Assembly: GCA_018716115.1 (NCBI GenBank) | Contig: DVKF01000038.1 | Span: 1 to 50,835 of the forward strand | From: Candidatus Alloscybalousia intestinigallinarum | Lineage (GTDB): Bacteria > Bacillota_I > Bacilli_A > RF39 > UBA660 | Length of the DNA: 50,835 bases | Reading direction: 5' to 3' | In this document: in pieces, positions 1 to 9,109 of the stretch | How the letters are laid out: each line of letters opens with the position of its first letter | Numbering within the stretch: the stretch's first letter is position 1 | Notes under the pieces: model-generated | Told to the model about the DNA's origin: nothing | Database searches by the model: none | The model's input: only the letters and a program-made list of their open reading frames with translations | Program-made: the position numbers and the translations under genes

Positions 1-270
1 AATATATTTGTTGCGTAGCTTAATCATTAATAGAATTTTATCTGAGTCCCTATTGTCAAGAAGGAAATTGGAATAAATTTTCCCGCAAATGTTTAAATAA
101 TTTTGAGACATTTTCCAAAATTATTGACACAAAAAATAAAATTTTTTTAAGAATTTAATCATTTTTTCTAATTTTCTGCAAAATTTCATCAAAAGCGAAA
201 AATCTTCCACTTGCGACTTCAATAATAACTTAGTTTATCTAAAAAGCAAAAAGAAAAACCACTAAAAGCA
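1..270. other. Intergenic left edge, no gene seen
   Basis: Very AT-rich stretch downstream of the aldehyde dehydrogenase operon terminator. I see no ORF with a ribosome binding site, no RNA gene and no convincing promoter pair. Isolated TTGTCA and TTGACA boxes (54-59 and about 125-130) lack a well-placed -10 partner. Confidence 0.6.
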
Positions 271-300
271 TAAAAAAGATGAGAAGTTAATTTCTCATCT
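271..300 (-). terminator. Intrinsic terminator of the fucO-FIST-aldehyde dehydrogenase operon
   Basis: On the minus strand a perfect 9-bp stem (277-285 with 292-300) closes a 6-nt loop and is followed by a run of six T. It lies 24 bases past the dehydrogenase stop. Confidence 0.85.
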
Positions 301-323
301 CTATCGATAAATTAAACGCTAAA

Positions 324-1757
324 TTATAAAATATTTTTTAACACAATTGTCTTTACTCTAGACATTTCTTGCAAAGTCGTCATGACACCTTCATTACCGA
401 TACCAGAATGCTTCCATCCACCAAATGGCATTTCAAATGAACGATAGAAACTAGAGCCGTTAATAACAACCCCACCACATTCTAACATTCCAGCTACTTT
501 AGCAGCAGTTTTCATATCACGGGTAAAGACATTACCACATAGACCATAAGAAGATTGATTAGCGATTTCTACTGCTTCCTCTAAAGTATCAAAGCCCATA
601 ATGGCAACAACTGGTCCAAAAATTTCCATATCTTTCATAACATCCATATCACGTTTACAATTGGTTAGAATCGTTGGCGTATAATAAGCACCATTTCTTT
701 CTCCACCAAGTACTAATTTAGCACCAGCTTCGATTGTCTCATTTACTTGTTGTTCAACACGTTTTGCTGCTCTTTCATTAACTAAGCAACCCATTTCGGT
801 ATCTTCTAAAGAAGGATCACCTTGTTTAATTTGTTTTAAACGAGCAGTTAGTTTCTTCACAAATTCTGCTTTAACACTATTATGAATTAAGAAACGTTTA
901 CTTGCACAACATACTTGGCCAGCATTGTACATTCTACCCCAAACGACTTCTTCGACAGCAAGATCAACATCCCCATCTTCAAGAAGAATAAAGGCATCGT
1001 TACCTCCTAACTCTAACATAACATGAGTTAAATTCTTACTACAAGTTTCCATCGTTTCAATACCAGCAGCGGTACTTCCCGTTAAACTAACTAAATGAAC
1101 CCCCTTATGACGAGCTAATCCTTGTCCTACTGTCTTTCCATCACCATGTAGTACTTCTACTGCCCCGGCAGGTACACCCGCTTTACGAAGCAAGTAAACT
1201 AACTTTGTAAGCGTTAATGGATTATAAGTAGATGGTTTCACAATTACCGCATTTCCCATCATCAAAGCCGAAGGTACCTTCTGACCGAATAAGTCGATTG
1301 GAAAGTTAAATGGGATAATCGCAGCTACAACACCAATTGGATAACGTTCGGTAATTTGAATCGTTTTATCTTGACCGATCTCAGTACCAGCTGGAATTAC
1401 TTGACCATATAAATGCTTTGCCTGTTCAACAAAAGCAGGAACAGATATTTGAACTTGACCAATTTCCGCTCTTGCTTCTTTAATTGGTTTACCTGTTTCC
1501 TGGCTAAGCAATGAAGCCAAATTCTCCGCATCATCTTTTACATATTCAGCAAACTTTAACAGTATTCTACCTCTTTCATGAACTGGGACTTTAGCCCATT
1601 CCTTTTGACCAACTACTGCCTCATTAACTGCGATATCAACATCTTCTAATGTCGAATTAGGAATAGTATCAATCAATACTTTATTTGCAGGATTAATAAC
1701 ATCTATTGTTTTTCCATTCGATGCATCCATCCATTTATTACCAATTAAATTTCTCAA
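324..1757 (-). CDS. NAD(P)-dependent aldehyde dehydrogenase
   Basis: Cytosolic enzyme of the aldehyde dehydrogenase superfamily, oxidising an aldehyde to the acid with NAD(P)+. At 477 residues it has the usual family length. Visible motifs are the oxyanion Asn in PFNFP (N151), the general base Glu in LELGG (E249) and the nucleophile Cys in GQVC (C283). The start is a TTG, 9 bases after an AGAAGGGAG ribosome binding site. It is preferred over the next ATG (residue 10) because the family begins with the IGNKW-like strand. It is the last gene of a three-gene operon, 23 bp after the FIST gene and downstream of a FucO-type reductase. That context suggests lactaldehyde as substrate, which is inference; a succinate-semialdehyde or glyceraldehyde-3-phosphate preference cannot be excluded from sequence. 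Confidence 0.9.
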   Translation of the reverse strand: MRNLIGNKWMDASNGKTIDVINPANKVLIDTIPNSTLEDVDIAVNEAVVGQKEWAKVPVHERGRILLKFAEYVKDDAENLASLLSQETGKPIKEARAEIGQVQISVPAFVEQAKHLYGQVIPAGTEIGQDKTIQITERYPIGVVAAIIPFNFPIDLFGQKVPSALMMGNAVIVKPSTYNPLTLTKLVYLLRKAGVPAGAVEVLHGDGKTVGQGLARHKGVHLVSLTGSTAAGIETMETCSKNLTHVMLELGGNDAFILLEDGDVDLAVEEVVWGRMYNAGQVCCASKRFLIHNSVKAEFVKKLTARLKQIKQGDPSLEDTEMGCLVNERAAKRVEQQVNETIEAGAKLVLGGERNGAYYTPTILTNCKRDMDVMKDMEIFGPVVAIMGFDTLEEAVEIANQSSYGLCGNVFTRDMKTAAKVAGMLECGGVVINGSSFYRSFEMPFGGWKHSGIGNEGVMTTLQEMSRVKTIVLKNIL

Positions 1758-1780
1758 ATTATAAAACTCCCTTCTATCTA

Positions 1781-2968
1781 CTACTCAGAAAAAGCGGTAA
1801 AAGATAACGATAAACCACCACAAGTATTTGCGGAATGCTCTTTATACCCATATTCACCAAATGTAAATGCTACAATAAATGGTTTTCCATTAGCCGCTTT
1901 CATCAATTCATCATAGATTTCGTGTTCACGTTTCTCCATTGCGATACCAAGTCTTCTTCCACCACAGTGAATCAATAAGTAAGCAACTGGTTCATGTTTC
2001 ATCATATGATTCAACTCATCTAAAACAACATAATTAGAATGAATAAGCTCATCAATCGTTGCTTCCATTTGGATAATTGCAGTATTTTTTACCAAATGGT
2101 TACCCAAATTCATTACATCATCATTACTATCTGGTGTTCCTTGATCATCTCCAAACATTGGATGACGAATAGCAATCAAATTACCAATTGGATCCTTAAC
2201 TCCTAATGGTTTAGTAATAGATGCTGATAATAAATTATTTCCCTTTAAAGCTTCAGGAGTACTGCCAATCCAATCTGCATATTTTTTCAAAGCAGATACT
2301 CCATCGATAGACACTAAAGTACGGTGATTCCTTACTTCAGTAATTACACCAACATGATCAGTTTCACGATATGCTCCTGTATAATTTGTCTTACATTCGT
2401 TATCTGCATAGAAGAAGGCAACTGCACATCCATCACTAAATACTTTATCATTACAAATAATAGACCATTTTCCTTCTACAGTATTATCAGCAGCACTACC
2501 ACCAAACATAGGCACTCTACCAATAACATCTTGAATACCTAATAGATATTCTTCTTCCTCTTTTGGAGAAGCTGTCATAAAGAAATAAGATGGAACTTTA
2601 TTAATTCCCGCATTTTTAATGGCTTCTCTTGCGATTCTCTTACCGATTTCTCTTGGATCGCCGTCTCTTTCACTACCAGCTACTCCTACAACCAAATTAT
2701 CCCCACCAAAACACATCATTCCTGAATATCCATCAGCATTATCGATATATCCATGATCGGATACAACGATCCCTGCGCTAGATGTACATCCTACAAAAGG
2801 AACATTAGATACACTACGAATTCCTTTTACAATTTCATTTTGATCTAATACACAAGACGTAAACAAAAGACCAACTTTAGGAACCATTCCTTCAGATGCT
2901 TTTGTTACGGTTTCTACTCCTGATTGGAAGCTATTAGCTTCTACACTATAACCAACTTTTGCTTTCAT
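1781..2968 (-). CDS. FIST domain-containing protein (FIST_N + FIST_C)
   Basis: A 395-residue soluble protein with the two-part FIST architecture: FIST_N roughly residues 30-220 (GLLFTS, VGCTSSAG and FGGSAADN motifs) and FIST_C roughly 225-375 (near the end, LLIHCGGRR and FGEYG). FIST domains are predicted small-ligand sensor domains, usually coupled to signalling outputs such as kinases or methyl-accepting domains. Here no output domain, signal peptide or membrane segment is visible. The ATG is preceded by AAGGAG. It sits between fucO (24 bp upstream) and an aldehyde dehydrogenase (23 bp downstream), so it is very likely cotranscribed with them. A role in sensing or binding the aldehyde/diol substrate is inference from context. 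No catalytic activity is assigned. Confidence 0.85.
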   Translation of the reverse strand: MKAKVGYSVEANSFQSGVETVTKASEGMVPKVGLLFTSCVLDQNEIVKGIRSVSNVPFVGCTSSAGIVVSDHGYIDNADGYSGMMCFGGDNLVVGVAGSERDGDPREIGKRIAREAIKNAGINKVPSYFFMTASPKEEEEYLLGIQDVIGRVPMFGGSAADNTVEGKWSIICNDKVFSDGCAVAFFYADNECKTNYTGAYRETDHVGVITEVRNHRTLVSIDGVSALKKYADWIGSTPEALKGNNLLSASITKPLGVKDPIGNLIAIRHPMFGDDQGTPDSNDDVMNLGNHLVKNTAIIQMEATIDELIHSNYVVLDELNHMMKHEPVAYLLIHCGGRRLGIAMEKREHEIYDELMKAANGKPFIVAFTFGEYGYKEHSANTCGGLSLSFTAFSE

Positions 2969-2992
2969 TATTTACTCCTTTTCCTTCTCTTT

Positions 2993-4147
2993 TTAGAACG
3001 CTTTTTTATAAAGTTCTAAAATATCTTCTTGACTAACATCGCGTGGATTACCTGGTGTACATGGATCAGCGTAAGCCTTCTTAGCTAACATTCTCAAGTC
3101 TTCTTTCATTACACCGATCTCACTTAAATGCTCAGGAATACCTAAACGTTTTCCTAAATCACGAACTGCTTTAACTACTTTATCTATGATTTCTTGTCGT
3201 GTTAAAGCATTCATATCTAATCCAATTGCAGTACCGATTTCCTCAAATTTCTGCACACATGCTTCGCCATTAAATTCCATAACATATGGTAGCAATAAAG
3301 CATTGGCTAAACCATGTGGCGTATCGTATACTGCACCTAATGGATGAGCCATAGAATGAACAATTCCAAGGCCAACATTAGAAAATCCCATTCCAGCAAT
3401 ATATTGAGCAATTCCCATATTATTAATTGCTTCTGAATCTTTCTCTTTCACTGCTTTCTCCAAATTAGCAAATATCATTTGGATAGCTTTTAAATGCATC
3501 ATATCTGTCATACACCAAGAAGCTTTTGTGATATAGCCCTCAATCGCATGCGTAAGAGCATCCATTCCTGTCCAAGCCGCTACATTCTCTGGCATACCTG
3601 CCATTAATTCTGTATCAATAATCGCTAAGACTGGTATATCATGTGGGTCCACACAAACCATTTTTGTCTGGTTTTCTTCATCGGTTATCACATAATTGAT
3701 TGTAACCTCAGCTGCTGTACCTGCCGTCGTCGGTAAAGCTATAATGGGAACCGACTTTTGTTTCGTCACGACCGCTCCGGCTAAAGATACAACATCAGCA
3801 TGCTCTGGATTATTCGCTATAATACCTATTGCCTTAGCCGTATCGATAACACTGCCACCACCAACTGCTACAATACAATCAGCTTTAATTCTTTTAAATT
3901 TTTCAACCCCTTTTTGTACACAAGCTACAGTAGGATTAGGCATTACATCAGAATATACCTCATAGGGAATAAACTCTGTATCTAATACTTCTAACACTTT
4001 ATCCGTAATTCCTGCTTTAACTAATGTCTTATCAGAAATTACTAAAGCCTTTTTATAGCCACGTGCAAGAAATTCCGTTGCCAATACATCTCTAGCCTTA
4101 GGTCCAAAATATGAAGTTTCATTCAAAATCATTCTATTTACGGACAT
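2993..4147 (-). CDS. fucO: Lactaldehyde reductase / 1,2-propanediol oxidoreductase (iron-containing alcohol dehydrogenase)
   Basis: Group III metal-dependent alcohol dehydrogenase that reduces L-lactaldehyde to 1,2-propanediol with NADH, the terminal step of anaerobic fucose/rhamnose use. The 384 residues follow E. coli FucO closely from end to end (from memory). Shared stretches include NRMILNET near the N terminus, GGGS at the nucleotide site (about residues 96-99), PTTAGTAAEVTINYVITDEE, and GMDALTHAIEGYIT. Candidate metal ligands are D196, H200, H264 and H278. The ATG follows a GGAGGT ribosome binding site. It is the first gene of the fucO-FIST-aldehyde dehydrogenase operon. No fucose or rhamnose catabolic genes are visible in the window, so the source of lactaldehyde is unknown. 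Confidence 0.93.
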   Translation of the reverse strand: MSVNRMILNETSYFGPKARDVLATEFLARGYKKALVISDKTLVKAGITDKVLEVLDTEFIPYEVYSDVMPNPTVACVQKGVEKFKRIKADCIVAVGGGSVIDTAKAIGIIANNPEHADVVSLAGAVVTKQKSVPIIALPTTAGTAAEVTINYVITDEENQTKMVCVDPHDIPVLAIIDTELMAGMPENVAAWTGMDALTHAIEGYITKASWCMTDMMHLKAIQMIFANLEKAVKEKDSEAINNMGIAQYIAGMGFSNVGLGIVHSMAHPLGAVYDTPHGLANALLLPYVMEFNGEACVQKFEEIGTAIGLDMNALTRQEIIDKVVKAVRDLGKRLGIPEHLSEIGVMKEDLRMLAKKAYADPCTPGNPRDVSQEDILELYKKAF

Positions 4148-4178
4148 ACATATTACCTCCTATTATCCTATAGTAAAA

Positions 4179-4184
4179 ATTATA
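4179..4184 (-). promoter_or_regulatory. Candidate extended -10 promoter for the fucO operon
   Basis: TATAAT preceded by TGG (an extended -10, TGn) on the minus strand, 32 bases upstream of the fucO start. No good -35 box is seen. Confidence 0.5.
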
Positions 4185-4193
4185 CCATACTAA

Positions 4194-4226
4194 CAAAAAA
4201 AGAAAAAGTTATAAACGAACTTTTCC
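4194..4226 (-). terminator. Probable intrinsic terminator downstream of pyrG
   Basis: Minus-strand stem AAAAGTT/AACTTTT (4204-4210 with 4218-4224) with a 7-nt loop, followed by a T-run. It lies about 95 bases after the pyrG stop and just upstream of the fucO promoter. Confidence 0.6.
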
Positions 4227-4319
4227 TTAACTTTTTCCTAAAAACAATGACTACTGTCAACCAAAAACAAAAAATGAAACTGAACCATTCTATAAATAGA
4301 GAAAACTAAGGATTATACT

Positions 4320-5951
4320 TTAATTTGTTTTTTTACCATTTTCCGTTTTTGCATACTGAATAGCTGATTCAATAAAAGAAACAAACAATGGATGAGCCTT
4401 AGTAGGACGGCTTTTAAATTCTGGATGAAATTGACAAGCAATAAAATGAGGATGCTTTGGTAATTCAATGATTTCTACTAAACCACTATCGGGATTAATA
4501 CCAGAAAAAACCATACCATTAGCTTTCAATATCTCCATATACTGATTATTAAATTCATAACGATGACGATGTCTTTCTAAAATTAAATCTTGTTGATAAT
4601 CCTGATAAGCAAGAGTTCCTTTTTTGATCTGACATGGATAATTACCTAAGCGAAGAGTTCCTCCCTTATTAACTACTGATTTCTGATCAGCCATCAAATC
4701 AATAACTGGACTTTTACAAGCTTCATCAAACTCGGTAGAAGAAGCATCACTAATTCCACAAACATGACGGGCAAATTCAATGACAGCAATCTGCATACCT
4801 AAACAAATTCCTAAATAAGGAATTTTGTGTTCCCTAGCATATTGGCAAGCTAAAATTTTTCCTTCAATCCCTCGGCTACCAAAACCACCCGGAACCAAAA
4901 TACCAGAAGAATGTTGAAAAACTTCATCCAAAGACACACGACTACCCTCTAATTTTTCACTATCCACCCAATTTATTTTCACTTTGGTTAAAAATTGATA
5001 GCCGGCATGTTTTAGTGCCTCCTTGACAGACAAATAAGCATCCTCTAATTCTACATACTTACCGACAAGGGCAATTTCTATCTCTTGGTCTAAATGATTC
5101 ACTTTATCCAATAAATCCTCCCAAAAAGTCAAATTACTTTTCGTAATCTTCAATCCAAATTGATTAAGAATAATATCCTCTATCTGTTGCCGATGAAAAT
5201 TTATCGGTATTTCATAAATATTATTTACATCCTTCGCTTCGATAATATTTTTTTCCGGAATACTACCAAATAAAGCAATCTTCGCACGTATAGCATTACC
5301 TAAATCAAGAGGCGCTCTAGTAACAATAATATCCGGTTGAATGCCTAATCGTCTTAATTCAATGACACTATTTTGCGTCGGTTTCGTCTTTAACTCATTA
5401 GAACCAAACAGATAAGGAACCAAAGTCGTATGAACAAACAACGTATTCTCTCTTCCCTGTTCCAAACGAAATTGACGTAATGCTTCCATCATAACCGATG
5501 ATTCGATATCACCAACGGTTCCACCAATTTCCGTAATAACAATATCTGCTTCGCTAGTTTTAGCAGCTTCATAAATTTTATTCTTAATCTCATTAGAAAT
5601 ATGCGGAACAATCTGAATAGTAGCTCCTAAAAAATCTCCTCGCCGTTCCTTTTCAATCACACTAGAATAAATCTTACCATTCGTGATATTCGAAGTATAA
5701 TTTAACTCTTCATCAATAAAACGTTCATAATGACCTAAATCAAGATCCGTTTCACACCCATCTGCAGTTACAAACACCTCACCATGTTGAATTGGAGACA
5801 TCGTACCAGGATCGACATTCATATAAGGATCAAACTTTTGCATAAATACCTTATAACCTTTTGCTTTCAATAATAAGGCAATCGATGAAGCAGTAATTCC
5901 TTTTCCTAATCCAGAACAAACCCCACCGGTTACAAAAACAAACTTTGCCAT
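4320..5951 (-). CDS. pyrG: CTP synthase (glutamine-hydrolysing)
   Basis: Makes CTP from UTP, ATP and glutamine in the last step of pyrimidine nucleotide synthesis. The N-terminal amidoligase domain (about residues 1-265) has the P-loop GLGKG and the DPYMNVDPGTMSP and ETDLDLGHYERF signatures. The C-terminal class I glutamine amidotransferase domain has the nucleophile Cys in GICLGMQ and the His/Glu of the FHPEF motif. The ATG at 5951 gives MAKFVFVTGG and 543 residues, the usual length. It has an AAGGAGGAG site. A start 14 codons further upstream would lie inside the leader hairpin and is rejected. It is monocistronic, with its own promoter and a leader hairpin that suggests attenuation. Confidence 0.97.
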   Translation of the reverse strand: MAKFVFVTGGVCSGLGKGITASSIALLLKAKGYKVFMQKFDPYMNVDPGTMSPIQHGEVFVTADGCETDLDLGHYERFIDEELNYTSNITNGKIYSSVIEKERRGDFLGATIQIVPHISNEIKNKIYEAAKTSEADIVITEIGGTVGDIESSVMMEALRQFRLEQGRENTLFVHTTLVPYLFGSNELKTKPTQNSVIELRRLGIQPDIIVTRAPLDLGNAIRAKIALFGSIPEKNIIEAKDVNNIYEIPINFHRQQIEDIILNQFGLKITKSNLTFWEDLLDKVNHLDQEIEIALVGKYVELEDAYLSVKEALKHAGYQFLTKVKINWVDSEKLEGSRVSLDEVFQHSSGILVPGGFGSRGIEGKILACQYAREHKIPYLGICLGMQIAVIEFARHVCGISDASSTEFDEACKSPVIDLMADQKSVVNKGGTLRLGNYPCQIKKGTLAYQDYQQDLILERHRHRYEFNNQYMEILKANGMVFSGINPDSGLVEIIELPKHPHFIACQFHPEFKSRPTKAHPLFVSFIESAIQYAKTENGKKTN

Positions 5952-5970
5952 AAACTTCTCCTCCTTAAAC

Positions 5971-6007
5971 AAAAAAAGACCCTGTGAGAACATCTCATCA
6001 GGCTCTC
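5971..6007 (-). promoter_or_regulatory. pyrG leader attenuator (terminator-like hairpin)
   Basis: Between the pyrG promoter and its ribosome binding site the minus strand forms a 9-bp stem with one bulged A (5981-5989 with 5993-6002). A second short helix can extend it toward the transcript start. It is followed by GGTC and seven T. The position, starting almost at the transcript 5' end, resembles the CTP-sensing attenuator of B. subtilis pyrG. The expected GGGC transcript start is not obvious here; the start is predicted near GAGAGCC. Confidence 0.65.
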
Positions 6008-6011
6008 TTAA

Positions 6012-6039
6012 AGTATAGCACTATTTAAGAAGAAAACAA
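6012..6039 (-). promoter_or_regulatory. pyrG promoter
   Basis: Minus-strand -35 TTGTTT (6034-6039), 16-bp spacer, -10 TATACT (6012-6017). The predicted start near 6005-6007 places the leader hairpin at the very 5' end of the transcript. Confidence 0.65.
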
Positions 6040-6133
6040 AGCCTTCAAATAATAATTGACAAGAAATTGACAAAAATAAAATAAGATAAAAAAAGAAAAA
6101 CAATCAAAAAACGGAAATGCTTACCATTCGATT

Positions 6134-6832
6134 TTACTTTTCACAAGCTTGAACCAAAGCTTTAAAAATAGCAAGCATCTCTGGCTCATAGCTAATCATC
6201 GATTCTGGATGCCACTGAACACCAATCATAAACTTTTTATTAGGAATTTCTATTCCTTCAACCAAATGATCCTCAGATAAACAAGACACTGTAAACCACG
6301 ACTTGGCATTAACATGATAACGATGTCTACTATTGACACGAATTCTATCTCTTTTCAAAATATCGTGCAAACGACTAGGAAACAAAATATTCTCATGAAC
6401 ATATTCCACATCAGGTTGTTGGTGTTCGATATACGTATGATTTAACAACGTTTTATCCACCACATGAGCACTAGAAAAATTATCCATATTAGCAAGAATT
6501 TGCATGCCTAAACAGATTCCTAATAAGGGAACATCATAATCATAAGCATACTGACACAAGATTTCATCACAGTCATACCACCTACTGCCACCTGTCATAA
6601 TAAAGCCATCGCATAAAGATAAAACCCGCAAAAATTCCTCTTTCTTTATATCGGATAATCTCCCGGCTTGACGTGGCATCACTTTTCCATAGTTCAGCTC
6701 ATCTGTAGGAGTAATTACTAACGGAATGCCACCCGCCTTGACGACAGCTAACCGATAATTCTCATTAAGTTCGATAATTGACTGATCATTTTCTACACTA
6801 CTACGTGCCACTATCCCAATAATTGGTTTCAT
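6134..6832 (-). CDS. Gamma-glutamyl-gamma-aminobutyrate hydrolase family protein (class I glutamine amidotransferase-like, peptidase C26)
   Basis: A 232-residue cytosolic hydrolase with the class I amidotransferase fold. The nucleophile is C107 in GICLGMQ and the catalytic His/Glu are H208 and E210 in QWHPES. The IMTGGSRWYD segment (about 78-87) is like the PuuD group, which cleaves gamma-glutamyl amides. No partner synthetase domain is present, so it probably acts alone. The ATG has an AAAGGTGG site. The 300-bp spacing and the pyrG promoter separate it from pyrG downstream. Its physiological substrate cannot be told from sequence, and no putrescine pathway genes are nearby. Confidence 0.85.
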   Translation of the reverse strand: MKPIIGIVARSSVENDQSIIELNENYRLAVVKAGGIPLVITPTDELNYGKVMPRQAGRLSDIKKEEFLRVLSLCDGFIMTGGSRWYDCDEILCQYAYDYDVPLLGICLGMQILANMDNFSSAHVVDKTLLNHTYIEHQQPDVEYVHENILFPSRLHDILKRDRIRVNSRHRYHVNAKSWFTVSCLSEDHLVEGIEIPNKKFMIGVQWHPESMISYEPEMLAIFKALVQACEK

Positions 6833-7024
6833 GTTTCTACCACCTTTAGCCTTTTTTCTAAAAACCTAATTTCACTATATTGTATTCTTTTCATTAACTA
6901 AGCGATATTACTATTATTTTCATCACCTTTTTAATTATACTTCATCGATATAACAACAAATTAAATATACCAAATGAAATAATCAAACAAAAAAACACCT
7001 CTCTATAAACTAAAAAACAATTAC

Positions 7025-8956
7025 CTACTCAAAAAAGAATTCAATACTTCCTTTTTCCTTTCCATCATAAACAACTTCCGCAATTGCCCCATTGACAAAA
7101 GTCATTCTAGGCGGAATATGTCCAACATCAATATCCCACAACACAGGAACATTTAACTCCTGTAAAACTTCTTCCAAAGCCTGTTCGAAAGATATCTGAT
7201 AATAACTTCTATTCGTCATCGTTCTTCCAAACAAAATAGCTCTAGTTTCTTTAAACCACCCTGCTTCTTTCAACTGCCATAACGCTCGAATTAAGGATTC
7301 GCTAGAAAGTTCACAGTTATCAAAATACCAAATAATGCCATCCTCATAGAAATCACGCAAAAATTCTTCAACATAATCAAAGCGAGTACCTATCATAGAA
7401 ACTAGCACATCTAAACAGCCGCCTAATAATCGTCCTCGTACCTTAACTGGTTGATTTTTAAATAACCTCTTCCAAACAACTGGAGTATCTAAAACATAAT
7501 TACCGGGCACCAAAGGATCTTCACAACAACCACTATCATACAAAGTAAAACTTTTCTGAATCATCTTTTCTCCTTTTAGTATAGCCAAATTATTCACTAA
7601 AGATTCATGCCAATCTTCCATGCCAAAAGCCATAAAATTATTGGCGTATAAAGTAGCTATTCGAAATTTAGTCGTCAAATAAAATAGTATTCCAGTAGGA
7701 TCAGAGTATCCTTGTACCCACTTAGTAAATTTAGCTAATACTTTATCATCTAAATAAGATAACATTTCTAACAAGAAATCTCCACCAGCCACACAGAAAA
7801 TAGCTTTAACTTTTTCGTTCTCCCACATACTCATAAATTCTTTAGTCTGAATAGGACTAGCACAACTTTTTCCCCTACCATCAGTAGAACGTACATGTTT
7901 TGCTTCTATTACCGAAAAATGTTGCTGCTTAAATTTTTGAATAGCACGATCCAAGCGAGTAATATCCTCTTTTACTGTAACACCATCAGAGGGAGCAACA
8001 ATTGCAATAGTATCTCCATCCCGAATAAACTCCGGATAATGTATAACACTACCTTTACTTGCTTCTTTAAGATTTTTTACTTGAGTAACTAAAGTATTGG
8101 GATTGTTTTTTTTGTCAGAAATAGCAACATTATCTTTAGTAGTTACACCTGTAGCTACTTGTTCTAATTTCCGACTAAAGCCTTGATTCTCTTTCTGAGG
8201 TAAAAAGCATTCGATTCCTATTGGACAATGATCACTCCCATAAACATCGGCATAAATCATCGTATCTGTTACCTGATGAATAAAACGCTTAGAAACCAAA
8301 AAATAGTCAATCCGCCAACCAATATTCCGCTCGCGACAATTCCCAATATAACTCCACCATGTATAGGCACCTGTTAACTCAGGATGATAATACCTAAAAC
8401 TGTCGATAAAATTACAATCTGCCAACAACTGACCAAAATTCTCTCTTTCCTGATCGGTAAAACCAGCATTCCCGCGATTAGCTTTTGCATTACAAATGTC
8501 GATTTCTTGATAGGCAACATTAAAATCACCACAAACAACGACTGGTTTTCTTTGATCTAATTTTTTTAAATACTCACGAACCAACTGTTCCCAAAGTAAT
8601 CTTTCGTCCATTCTTTCTAGCGTACGCTTAACATTAGGAACATAAAAATTAACTAAAAAGAATTGATTAAATTCTAATGTTATCGCCCGCCCCTCTGAGT
8701 CAAAAATGGAATTTCCTATTCCATAAGTCACTTGTATCGGCTCAATTTTCGTATAAATTAATGTGCCCGAATACCCCTTACGATCAGCAGCATTTAAATA
8801 TTCATGCCACCCTTCCGGATGAAAATCGTACTGATCGATAGTTGCCTTCACTTCCTGTAAACAATAAACATCTGCATCCTCACGGTAGAAAAAATCGGCA
8901 AATCCTTTTTTCAAGCAAGCTCGCAATCCGGCTACATTCCAAGAAATTATTTTCAT
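7025..8956 (-). CDS. Exonuclease III (AP endonuclease) fused to an S66 family LD-carboxypeptidase-like domain
   Basis: A single 643-codon reading frame joins two unrelated enzymes. Residues 1-253 are a complete exonuclease III/ExoA-type AP endonuclease: N7, E35 (QEVKA), D144/N146 (GDFN), the WRIDYF segment and D242/H243 (SDHCP). About 50 polar residues follow as a linker. Residues about 305-643 are a complete S66 serine peptidase of the LdcA/MccF family: the nucleophile elbow GYSDPT (S418), E549 and H613 (VGH) form the expected Ser-Glu-His triad. S66 enzymes cleave L,D-peptide bonds of murein peptides or inactivate microcin C-like compounds. There is an AAGGAGGG site before the ATG. It lies downstream of mutY and the NUDIX gene. 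Either the proteins are truly fused or a stop was lost; both sets of catalytic residues are intact. Confidence 0.88.
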   Translation of the reverse strand: MKIISWNVAGLRACLKKGFADFFYREDADVYCLQEVKATIDQYDFHPEGWHEYLNAADRKGYSGTLIYTKIEPIQVTYGIGNSIFDSEGRAITLEFNQFFLVNFYVPNVKRTLERMDERLLWEQLVREYLKKLDQRKPVVVCGDFNVAYQEIDICNAKANRGNAGFTDQERENFGQLLADCNFIDSFRYYHPELTGAYTWWSYIGNCRERNIGWRIDYFLVSKRFIHQVTDTMIYADVYGSDHCPIGIECFLPQKENQGFSRKLEQVATGVTTKDNVAISDKKNNPNTLVTQVKNLKEASKGSVIHYPEFIRDGDTIAIVAPSDGVTVKEDITRLDRAIQKFKQQHFSVIEAKHVRSTDGRGKSCASPIQTKEFMSMWENEKVKAIFCVAGGDFLLEMLSYLDDKVLAKFTKWVQGYSDPTGILFYLTTKFRIATLYANNFMAFGMEDWHESLVNNLAILKGEKMIQKSFTLYDSGCCEDPLVPGNYVLDTPVVWKRLFKNQPVKVRGRLLGGCLDVLVSMIGTRFDYVEEFLRDFYEDGIIWYFDNCELSSESLIRALWQLKEAGWFKETRAILFGRTMTNRSYYQISFEQALEEVLQELNVPVLWDIDVGHIPPRMTFVNGAIAEVVYDGKEKGSIEFFFE

Positions 8957-9109
8957 TATTAACCCTCCTTGACTAAACTATATATTGAAAATACAAAAAA
9001 TATCATTAACCAATTAACAATCGATAAACCATCTTATTATTTAAAACAGAAAATCAACACCTTAAACTAAATAAATTTTGTTCTAAAATAAGCAATAAAA
9101 AATTTCCTT

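Noticed and set aside
5952-5993. 14-codon extension of pyrG
   Set aside because: It would include the leader hairpin and ribosome binding site. The CTP synthase fold starts at MAKFVFVTGG.
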